A DNA stretch of 62,746 nucleotides from CAYJKB01 sp964370625 (lineage in GTDB: Bacteria; Bacillota; Clostridia; Oscillospirales; Butyricicoccaceae): NCBI GenBank assembly GCA_964370625.1, contig CAYJKB010000007.1, positions 1-62,746 of the forward strand. The letters are read 5' to 3'. The number at the start of each line of letters is the position of its first letter. Position 1 is the stretch's first letter. Made by a program: the position numbers and the translations under genes. Shown here piece after piece: positions 26,647 through 33,816 of the stretch. A model generated the notes under the pieces. It saw only the letters and a list, made by a program, of their open reading frames with translations. It ran no database searches and was not told the origin of the DNA.

Positions 26647-27210
26647 ATGCGTAGTATAGCAAAATTAGACCTCCAATATGCACACAGATTTTACGGCTTT
26701 AAAGGTGAGGCTTCTTACTTACATGGACACACAGGTATTTTAACTCTTGAAGTTGAAGATACTGTGAATATGGGTGTAAACATGGTATTCCCATGTAATG
26801 AAATTCAAAAAACAGCATGGGATTTGCTTAAAAACTTTGACCATGCACTGATTTTAAGAGAAGATGACCCACTTTTACCAGCAATTCTTAAAGTTTATGA
26901 AGAAACAGGTGTAAAAGATGGTATTCCTCAAAACCAAATGAAGGGGCCAGCTTTTAAAACAGAGCTTGCAACAGCTTATCCAGATTGCAGACTAGTAGTT
27001 ACAAAAGAAACTATGACTGTTGAAGGTATGATTAAAATAGTATATGATTTACTAAAAGATAAGCTTAATATTGCAAAAATCACATTTACAAGTGGTGTAA
27101 ATGCAGCATCTGCTGATTTTGAAACCAAAAATGATATCGATAGATGTCCGTTATGTGGTATTGCTTTAGATGAAAATGGTTTATGTCATAAATGTGGTTA
27201 TAAGAAATAA
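26647..27210 (+). CDS. 6-pyruvoyl-tetrahydropterin synthase (QueD) family protein with C-terminal zinc ribbon
   Basis: The 187-residue protein has the PTPS fold. Zinc ligands are visible in YAHRFYG and YLHGHTG, and FDHALIL and the conserved Glu in TMTVEGM follow. The catalytic Cys four residues before HGH in QueD is Ala here (EASYLHGH), so the ordinary QueD reaction is doubtful. The C-terminus adds a zinc ribbon, CPLCG...CHKCG, not found in standard QueD. I start at ATG 26647 (MRSIAKLDL), 9 nt after AAAGGA; longer frames cover the promoter. A terminator probably lies in the following gap. Confidence 0.8.
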   Translation: MRSIAKLDLQYAHRFYGFKGEASYLHGHTGILTLEVEDTVNMGVNMVFPCNEIQKTAWDLLKNFDHALILREDDPLLPAILKVYEETGVKDGIPQNQMKGPAFKTELATAYPDCRLVVTKETMTVEGMIKIVYDLLKDKLNIAKITFTSGVNAASADFETKNDIDRCPLCGIALDENGLCHKCGYKK

Positions 27211-27216
27211 TAATTT

Positions 27217-27316
27217 NNNNNNNNNNNNNNNNNNNNNNNNNNNNNNNNNNNNNNNNNNNNNNNNNNNNNNNNNNNNNNNNNNNNNNNNNNNNNNNNNNNN
27301 NNNNNNNNNNNNNNNN
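27217..27316. other. Assembly gap (100 N) downstream of the QueD-like gene
   Basis: Exactly 100 N. The right flank starts with TTTCGTCACAGCCTT, the right arm of the repeated hairpin seen at 13449-13489. The gap therefore probably contains the other arm, and the repeat is a likely cause of the break. The rest of 27317-27495 holds no gene; GAGGCTGTCGCA at about 27408 looks like a lone arm of a related hairpin. Confidence 0.9.
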
Positions 27317-27495
27317 AATTTCGTCACAGCCTTGTTCAGATATATTGTCACTTAATGATATTTGTGCCAAAGGTAAAGCTAGCAGGTTAAAAAGTAAATA
27401 AAAAAGAGGCTGTCGCATTAAGCTATTTATTTCAATTTCAAATAGCTAAAATCAATAAAAATGCTAAAAAATTAAAAAAATCCTGATTTGTTTTA

Positions 27496-27533
27496 GGGGT
27501 GTCGCAAATGATGAAAATCATTTGCGACACCCC
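27496..27533. terminator. Strong bidirectional hairpin before the PaaK-like gene
   Basis: A perfect 17 bp stem GGGGTGTCGCAAATGAT/ATCATTTGCGACACCCC closed by a GAAA tetraloop; on the plus strand CATATTTTTT follows. It lies 8 bp beyond the stop of the convergent minus-strand gene. Confidence 0.85.
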
Positions 27534-27541
27534 CATATTTT

Positions 27542-28900
27542 TTATAAATCAAATTCTCTTATAGCATAACGATGCTTGCCAGAAGAAGAAAGAGGAATGG
27601 CATCAACAAGCTCTGTTGTGATTTCTGTTTTAGGAAATAAATCTTGCATGATTTTGTATTGTCCATTAAAAGCTTCGGGCATTTGCTTTGTTGAGCTTAC
27701 AAGTTTTACATGAATTTTATCAGGTGATGATTGACGAACTTGAAAAGAATTAACTTCAGGCATCTTTTTCATAATTGTATTAAACGCATCACCATAAACC
27801 AAAACACCATCTACAGTTACAAATATATCAGCAGTTCTACCACTGATTTTTTTAAGTGTTATAGAATGTCTTTGACAAGAACAAATAAAGTCATCAGTGT
27901 TTAATGCACCTGTATCACCTAAATCATAACGTAAACGAGGTTGAACATAGTTATTAAGGTCAGTTACAAGGATTTTACCAGTTTGTCCCTTTGCAATAGG
28001 TGCATGAGTTTTAACATCAACAATTTCAATATGTGCATTTTCCATTGGCACATGCATATTTTCACTAGGACATCGCATACCTAAAATTCCAGCATCTCGT
28101 GCACCATATTCATTAACGACTTTACATTCAAAAACTTCTTTTAAAATAGCTTCATTTTCAGCAGTTAATGCTTCAGTTGTTGAAACGATAGCTTTAAGTT
28201 TGATAGAAAGTTTTAAATTTTGTTCTTTCATAAGTTTTGCAAAAAGCGATAATGCACTAGAATAACCATAAAGATATTCAGGCTTATATTTATTAATCTG
28301 TTCAACATATTCAGACATTTTAGCAGGCTCTAATTTATAAGCTGAAATAATTGTACGGTTTTTAAGATATTTTTCTTTAGAATAATAAGATTTGCTTTGA
28401 GATTTACTAAGCTCTAGTTGATTTGCCCAAAACATAACACTTCGGCTTTCTGGCATAATTCCCCACCATGAAAGACCACGAAAACGAGATGCTTCATAAT
28501 GTTCAACTGTAAATCTATCCATATAAAAATGAGTTGGATTTCCTGTAGAACCACCAGTAGTATTTAAAATCAAATCTTCTTTTTTTGCAGTTTTTGAAAT
28601 ATAAGCATCAGTATTTGCTTTGAAATCATCTTTTGTAAGCACTGGAAATTTTTCAAGAGCTGTGTAAGGATTTTGAAAAATCTCATCTTCTAAATAAGCA
28701 AATTCTTTGTAAGCTTCAACATTTTTAATGCAATGAAGTAATAAATCAATTAATTTTTGTTTTTGCATTTCACTTAATTTTTCATGACTTAAACTATCAT
28801 TTTTGCGAAATTCTTCCATGTATTTGCGAACTTTATTACCTTTTACAGCAGACATGAGAGGGTAAAGCCCAAAACGGATAAACGGTTTTACGAAATCCAT
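27542..28900 (-). CDS. PaaK/CapK-like adenylate-forming enzyme
   Basis: The 452-residue protein belongs to the phenylacetate-CoA ligase-like group of ANL enzymes. The phosphate-binding loop is LNTTGGSTGNPTHFY (about 112-126). Other core motifs are VNEYGARDAGILG, PRLRYDLGDTG (the Asp contacts the ribose) and KKISGRTADIFV, and the C-terminus LSSSGKHRYAI carries the expected Lys. Relatives next to polysaccharide genes (CapK type) are thought to activate carboxylic acids for transfer to glycans or lipids. It is the third gene of an envelope cluster, 78 bp after cls. The substrate is unknown. Confidence 0.82.
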   Translation of the reverse strand: MDFVKPFIRFGLYPLMSAVKGNKVRKYMEEFRKNDSLSHEKLSEMQKQKLIDLLLHCIKNVEAYKEFAYLEDEIFQNPYTALEKFPVLTKDDFKANTDAYISKTAKKEDLILNTTGGSTGNPTHFYMDRFTVEHYEASRFRGLSWWGIMPESRSVMFWANQLELSKSQSKSYYSKEKYLKNRTIISAYKLEPAKMSEYVEQINKYKPEYLYGYSSALSLFAKLMKEQNLKLSIKLKAIVSTTEALTAENEAILKEVFECKVVNEYGARDAGILGMRCPSENMHVPMENAHIEIVDVKTHAPIAKGQTGKILVTDLNNYVQPRLRYDLGDTGALNTDDFICSCQRHSITLKKISGRTADIFVTVDGVLVYGDAFNTIMKKMPEVNSFQVRQSSPDKIHVKLVSSTKQMPEAFNGQYKIMQDLFPKTEITTELVDAIPLSSSGKHRYAIREFDL

Positions 28901-28978
28901 AAGTTCCTCCGATAAAATGTTTTTTTATAGTATATCACCTTTGGCAATATATCTCAATATTATTTTAGAATTGAATAA

Positions 28979-30541
28979 TTACATTAACGGTGCAAAAATT
29001 GAGAAAATTACAGCACCAACTTTTTTATACCAAGGCATACTAGCTATAATTTCTTTTGTCATAAGTTGAGAAATTTTTACAGTTTTCAAAAAGTCATTAT
29101 AAATGTCAGTTACGGTGTTTGTTTTATATAATAAAGTGGCACATTCGAAAGTTAGATACAAACTTCTAAAATCAAAGTTTATAGTACCAATTACAGCAAG
29201 TTTATCATCACAAACCATACTTTTCGCATGAATAAACCCATCAGTGTATTCATAAACTTTTACACCATTTTCGACTAATACACTATAATAAGAACGTGTC
29301 ATAGCATGAACATACCATTTATCCCCAAGGTGTGGAGTAATTATTCTAACATCAACTCCACTTTTGGCAGCAGTACAAAGTGCTGAAATTGTCTCATTAT
29401 CTACAATGAAATAAGGAGAGCAAATATAAACATAATTTTCAGCCCTATTTATCATATTTAAATAAACATTTTCGCCGACAATTTCATCATCAATCGGTAC
29501 ATCATCAAAGGGTTGAACATATCCATCACTTTTAAATGTATCATAAAATCTTTGCTCTGGTTTGTATTTTTCAAAATCTTCTTTAGTTTTAGTAAGGGGA
29601 CACCATAAAGATAGAAACATTACTGTAAAACTCCACGTAGCTTTACCATATAAACGAACAGCTACATCTTTCCAATGCCCATGCTTTACATAATCATTAA
29701 TGTATTCATCAGCAAGGTTTATTCCACCTGTATAAGCTGTATGTCCATCAATTACAGTGATTTTTCTATGATCTCGATGGTTATGAACCATAGATACAAC
29801 AGGGTTAAATCTGTTAAAGACATGGCATTTAATACCTAATGAACGCAAATACTTAAAGTATCTTGTAGGCAATGTTTGTACACAGCCGATGTCATCATAC
29901 ATAACTCTAACATCGACACCTTGTTTCACCTTTTCTACTAAAATTTCTAGTATTTCACCCCACATTTTACCTTCTTCAATGATAAAATATTCCATGAAAA
30001 TAAAACGTTCAGCACTTCTTAAATCATTCTTTAAGGATTCAAACATTAGCTCGCCAAGTGGAAAATATTGTGTTTGAGTATCTTCATAAATTGGATAATG
30101 GGCTGTATGCGAAATATATTTAAGTTGTGGCAATACACTTTTGTCAGTTTCAGCTATTTTAGAGATAAATTCGCTGTCGTCTGGTAAAAACTCGGGGAAT
30201 AATTTTTGATATTCTGCAATAGATTTCGTTGAACGAATTCGTCGTCTATCCATAGTGTAGATTAAAAAGATAACAGCACCTAAAACAGGGACAGAAAACA
30301 AAGCAACAATTAATGAAATTTTATAAGCTGGATTAGTTCTTCTATCATATAATAAAGCTATAGTTAAAATTGATGATAAAAGCATCGCAAGAATATATAG
30401 AACAATGAAGTATTCGCTAAAACTCCAAACAAAAGCAAAAAGAAATAGCACTTGTAGAAAAATTAATAGTCCAATTAACAATGCTCGATTTTTAAATAGT
30501 TTGATTACCCTACGGCTAGTTTTTATCTTGTGCTTATCCAT
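28979..30541 (-). CDS. cls: Cardiolipin synthase (phospholipase D family)
   Basis: Two N-terminal membrane helices (about residues 20-75) precede two HxKxxxxD motifs: HRKITVIDG (about 220) and HAKSMVCDDK (about 400). This is the standard arrangement of bacterial Cls, which condenses two phosphatidylglycerol molecules to cardiolipin and glycerol. I start at ATG 30541, 9 nt after AGAGG; an in-frame TTG at 30550 is too close to that site. The 520-residue length is normal. It lies 17 bp downstream of a deacetylase-like gene. pgsA at 44655 supplies the precursor pathway. Confidence 0.94.
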   Translation of the reverse strand: MDKHKIKTSRRVIKLFKNRALLIGLLIFLQVLFLFAFVWSFSEYFIVLYILAMLLSSILTIALLYDRRTNPAYKISLIVALFSVPVLGAVIFLIYTMDRRRIRSTKSIAEYQKLFPEFLPDDSEFISKIAETDKSVLPQLKYISHTAHYPIYEDTQTQYFPLGELMFESLKNDLRSAERFIFMEYFIIEEGKMWGEILEILVEKVKQGVDVRVMYDDIGCVQTLPTRYFKYLRSLGIKCHVFNRFNPVVSMVHNHRDHRKITVIDGHTAYTGGINLADEYINDYVKHGHWKDVAVRLYGKATWSFTVMFLSLWCPLTKTKEDFEKYKPEQRFYDTFKSDGYVQPFDDVPIDDEIVGENVYLNMINRAENYVYICSPYFIVDNETISALCTAAKSGVDVRIITPHLGDKWYVHAMTRSYYSVLVENGVKVYEYTDGFIHAKSMVCDDKLAVIGTINFDFRSLYLTFECATLLYKTNTVTDIYNDFLKTVKISQLMTKEIIASMPWYKKVGAVIFSIFAPLM

Positions 30542-30558
30542 TAAAATCAACCTCTTTC

Positions 30559-31725
30559 TTATCTTAATTCATTATAAAAATTTATTGGTTCAGTTGATAA
30601 ATAAATTTTATCCATATCAATTTGATATTCTCTGCAAAAATCAACTGCATTATCAAGTACACTTAAAGTATGAGGTAAATGCGATAATTTTATAGCAACA
30701 TCTGCATTTTTGCGAGATAATACACGTTCAATATTATTGTTTACCGTAGAAACAGAGGATACACCTTCGTTGGCATTAACAGAATAATCCCATAATCTAT
30801 ATCCACCTTGAATTAATTGTTCTAAAACTTCTTGTGTGAGCTTATCTTCGCTACCATCTGAAATGCGAACTAATCTAGTTTTATAACTTATGGTGTCATA
30901 AAGTGCAGTGTTTATATCGTCTATATTTTGAATAATGTTTTCAGCATCAGTTACAAGAGCACCAATGCTATGACCAGAACCTATAATTCTCCGAATTAAT
31001 TCTTCGTTTTGTTCTACGGTAGTTACATCAACGAAAAATGTAGCATTTATATTATAACTTTCTAAATAATCTAATATTTCGGATGTAAAAGAAGAAAAAG
31101 GTGCATCAAATGTAATCTTTACTGTATTTGCAAAATCTTCCTCAGGTTCATCATTATCCGTAACCTCATCGGTTGGGGGTGTTACAGGCGATGGAGGAAT
31201 ATAAGTGTCTTGCCCCTGATTGTTATATTCATAAATTTTAGTTTCAACTATAGGTGTAGCAATGCTTAAAAACACACTATCGGATAAACTAGGTTTTGTT
31301 TCAGACATTCTAACAAGTGGAACAACAGAAGTTAAATAAGAATAATATAAATCAAAAACTTCACTAACAACATTTAAAGGAACATAGACAGTATTACCAA
31401 TTTTTTGAGCAGTTGGAGAATAACTTTGGCCTCCATCATCAAATACTGTATGTTCTTTTAAATTAAATGTAAGAAGATTTGCATTTTCATATAAAACAAG
31501 TATGCCCATATCAGAATTATAAGCAGCATTTATATCAAAATATTGTGGAATTAATGTATAAGGAACATAAACGGCAACATCGATAAATCTCGGCATAGTG
31601 CTTGGGCTTATGTCAAGTATTTCATCATTTATAGATAAAGCTATAATGTTTTCTTCTGCTTCGGCAGGGTATAAGTTAATTAATAGCATAAAAACGATGA
31701 AAATACTTAAATATTTTTTAATCAT
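30559..31725 (-). CDS. Exported protein with copper-amine-oxidase-N-like domain and degenerate NodB deacetylase domain
   Basis: A signal peptide (residues 1-23, ending YPAEAEE) is followed by a stalk-type CuAO-N1-like domain (about 25-145; VYVPYTLIPQ and VYVPLNVVSEVF), an acidic Pro-rich linker (about 170-195) and a polysaccharide-deacetylase fold (about 197-385). The NodB metal site is lost: TFDDGP reads TFDAPFS, and the HSxxH motif reads HSIGALVTD, with both the second Asp and a His missing. It is probably not a working deacetylase and may bind glycan instead. It is the first gene of the cluster with cls and the PaaK-like gene. Confidence 0.75.
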   Translation of the reverse strand: MIKKYLSIFIVFMLLINLYPAEAEENIIALSINDEILDISPSTMPRFIDVAVYVPYTLIPQYFDINAAYNSDMGILVLYENANLLTFNLKEHTVFDDGGQSYSPTAQKIGNTVYVPLNVVSEVFDLYYSYLTSVVPLVRMSETKPSLSDSVFLSIATPIVETKIYEYNNQGQDTYIPPSPVTPPTDEVTDNDEPEEDFANTVKITFDAPFSSFTSEILDYLESYNINATFFVDVTTVEQNEELIRRIIGSGHSIGALVTDAENIIQNIDDINTALYDTISYKTRLVRISDGSEDKLTQEVLEQLIQGGYRLWDYSVNANEGVSSVSTVNNNIERVLSRKNADVAIKLSHLPHTLSVLDNAVDFCREYQIDMDKIYLSTEPINFYNELR

Positions 31726-31751
31726 TATTATCAGTTCCTTTCTTTATGATT

Positions 31752-31780
31752 ATATTACCATGTATTTCAAGCTTTTTCAA
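31752..31780 (-). promoter_or_regulatory. Promoter of the deacetylase-like/cls/PaaK-like cluster
   Basis: On the minus strand: TTGAAA (31780-31775), a 17 bp spacer and TAATAT (31757-31752), 27 bp before the first gene. Confidence 0.6.
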
Positions 31781-31830
31781 TTATTTATAAAATATCAAAT
31801 AAAAACTTTATGTAAATAATGTCAAACCTA

Positions 31831-31859
31831 TTGAAAAATATTAAAAAATTTAGTAAAAT
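31831..31859 (+). promoter_or_regulatory. Sigma-A promoter of ilvE
   Basis: TTGAAA (31831-31836), a 17 bp spacer and TAAAAT (31854-31859), 37 bp before the start. The short leader leaves no room for a T-box. Confidence 0.65.
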
Positions 31860-31895
31860 ATAAAGAATATATAAAACAGAAAAGAGTGATTTATT

Positions 31896-32963
31896 TTGTT
31901 GACAATCAAAAAAAGTCTTACAGATAACCCAAAATCATTAACGCCAGATAATGAATTAGGTTTCGGAAAAATTTTTACAGACCATATGTTTATTATGGAT
32001 TATACTGAAGGAAAAGGCTGGCATGATGCAAGAATTATTCCTTACCAAAATATAAGCCTATCTCCTGCTGCAATGGTCTTTCATTATGCACAAGAATCTT
32101 TCGAAGGTTTAAAAGCATATCGTTCGCCTAAAGATGGAAAAATTCGTCTTTTCCGTCCAGAAAAAAATGCAGAACGTATGATTTCAACTCATGAACGTAT
32201 GTGTATTCCTACAATTCCTGTAGAAGATTTTGTACAAGCTGTAACAGAATTTGTTGAAGTAGAAGAACGCTGGGTTCCTTATACTTTTGAAACTTCTTTA
32301 TATTTACGTCCTTTTGTAATTGCAACAGAACCACATTTAGGTGTTAAACCTGCATCAAACTATCAATTTATTATAATTGGTTCTCCTGTAGGTGCTTATT
32401 ATGCAGCTGGAGTAAATCCAATTAAAATTTATGTTGAAGATGAATATGTTCGTACTTCAAAAGGTGGAACAGGCTTTGTTAAATGTGGGGGTAACTATGC
32501 TGCATCTATTAAGGCACAAGTTAAAGCTCAAGAATTAGGATATGCTCAAGTTTTATGGCTTGATGGTAATGAGAGAAAGTATGTTGAAGAAGTAGGCTCT
32601 ATGAATGTATTCTTCAAAATATCAGGTAAATTATACACAGCTCCAACAGTGGGCACTGTACTTCCTGGGGTTACTCGTATGTCAGTTATTGACCTTGCTC
32701 GCAAGTGGGGAATTGAAGTATGTGAGACACCTTTATTGATTGATGATATTATGAAAGCAGGGCATGATGGAACGCTTGAAGAAGTATTTGGAACAGGTAC
32801 TGCTGCAGTTATTTCACCTGTTGGCGAGCTTCGATATAAAGACGATGTTATAACTATTAATGATTTCAAAATCGGACAACTTACACAAAAAGTTTATGAT
32901 ACAATGACAGGTATTCAATGGGGAACTGTTGAAGATGACATGGGATTCACTAAAATAGTATAA
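31896..32963 (+). CDS. ilvE: Branched-chain amino acid aminotransferase
   Basis: This PLP-dependent class IV aminotransferase makes Leu, Ile and Val from their 2-oxo acids with glutamate. The 355-residue protein is of the longer BCAT type: FHYAQESFEGLKAYR, YLRPFVIATE, the PLP lysine in GFVKCGGNYAAS, and VFGTGTAAVISPVG near the end. Translation starts at one of two adjacent TTG codons (31896 or 31899) after a modest AAAGAG site. No other ilv or leu genes are nearby, so it is a stand-alone unit with its own promoter and terminator. Confidence 0.95.
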   Translation: MLTIKKSLTDNPKSLTPDNELGFGKIFTDHMFIMDYTEGKGWHDARIIPYQNISLSPAAMVFHYAQESFEGLKAYRSPKDGKIRLFRPEKNAERMISTHERMCIPTIPVEDFVQAVTEFVEVEERWVPYTFETSLYLRPFVIATEPHLGVKPASNYQFIIIGSPVGAYYAAGVNPIKIYVEDEYVRTSKGGTGFVKCGGNYAASIKAQVKAQELGYAQVLWLDGNERKYVEEVGSMNVFFKISGKLYTAPTVGTVLPGVTRMSVIDLARKWGIEVCETPLLIDDIMKAGHDGTLEEVFGTGTAAVISPVGELRYKDDVITINDFKIGQLTQKVYDTMTGIQWGTVEDDMGFTKIV

Positions 32964-32967
32964 TATT

Positions 32968-32998
32968 AAAGGAGGGATTTAAAATCCTTCCTTTTTTT
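32968..32998 (+). terminator. Intrinsic terminator of ilvE
   Basis: A 12 bp stem AAAGGAGGGATT/AATCCTTCCTTT with one G-U pair and a 3 nt loop, running into seven T residues. Confidence 0.85.
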
Positions 32999-33054
32999 CA
33001 TTTTATAATTATCATTGAAAACGAAACAAGTGATAGAATGTAGAAATATACCAC

Positions 33055-33083
33055 TTGAAATAATTGTATATATATGCTAAAAT
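33055..33083 (+). promoter_or_regulatory. Promoter of the pilin-like gene
   Basis: TTGAAA (33055-33060), a 17 bp spacer and TAAAAT (33078-33083), 55 bp before the start. Confidence 0.6.
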
Positions 33084-33138
33084 AAGTTGACAGAGAATGG
33101 TTTTGTCTGTAAATTATTGCAAAAAGGGATTTGAAAAT

Positions 33139-33765
33139 ATGAAAGCGCATAAAAATAATAATAAAGGATTTACGCTGATTGAATTAATCATTGTAATAGC
33201 GATTATTGCTACGCTATCAGCTGTATTAGCACCTCAGTTTTTAAAATACGTAGACCGAGCAAGAGAATCAAGCGACTTACAAGCAGCATCAATAATTATA
33301 GATGCTTTGACATTTGCATCAATTGACCCAACTCTTAATATACCTAGAAATGGATTTATTGAACTGATTTGGGTAACAGGAACAGAGTCAGGAGGTAGTG
33401 TCACTAGAGGGTCACTAATCATAAGAAATAATACTAGCAAGGATAGAGTTTCTGTGTTTAATGACAAAGTAGGAGATGATGACATAGCTGCCGTTGTATT
33501 AACACCAGACCAACTTCAGCAGTATGCCGATAGTGTATACGCTTCGATAAATGGTGGCAAAGCAACACATTTAGATAAAATAAGCACTTGGTACCAAACT
33601 GAGTTTACATTTGCAGAGTCTAAGCTTGCACAAGTAGCAAATCTTGGCTTGCACATAAATCTTGGAACGGGTGAAGTGGCATTAGCGAAGGGAAAATGGG
33701 CAGGAGCCTCTGGTGAAACAAATAAATGGATTGAACTTGGGCTTAATGCAATCCCAGCACCGTAA
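33139..33765 (+). CDS. Type IV pilin-like protein with prepilin signal
   Basis: The N-terminus is a class III (prepilin) signal: a short basic leader ending NNKG, then FTLIELIIVIAIIATLSAV, with the invariant Glu5 and the hydrophobic stem. Cleavage is expected after Gly10. The remaining 180 residues have no recognised domain and end in a region rich in small residues. The 208-residue length is right for a pilin or pseudopilin. I start at ATG 33139, preceded by AAGGG; a frame opening at 33097 lacks a site. No pilus assembly genes (pilB, pilC, pilD) are in the window, so it is an orphan. Confidence 0.85.
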   Translation: MKAHKNNNKGFTLIELIIVIAIIATLSAVLAPQFLKYVDRARESSDLQAASIIIDALTFASIDPTLNIPRNGFIELIWVTGTESGGSVTRGSLIIRNNTSKDRVSVFNDKVGDDDIAAVVLTPDQLQQYADSVYASINGGKATHLDKISTWYQTEFTFAESKLAQVANLGLHINLGTGEVALAKGKWAGASGETNKWIELGLNAIPAP

Positions 33766-33778
33766 AAAACAACTTTAA

Positions 33779-33808
33779 AGAGGGTATGACCAATCGGTCA
33801 TACCCTCT
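33779..33808. terminator. Bidirectional terminator between pilin and EF-G-like genes
   Basis: A perfect 13 bp stem AGAGGGTATGACC/GGTCATACCCTCT with an AATC loop. It is followed by AAATTTATTT on the plus strand and TTTAAAGTTGTTTTTT on the minus strand. Confidence 0.85.
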
Positions 33809-33816
33809 AAATTTAT

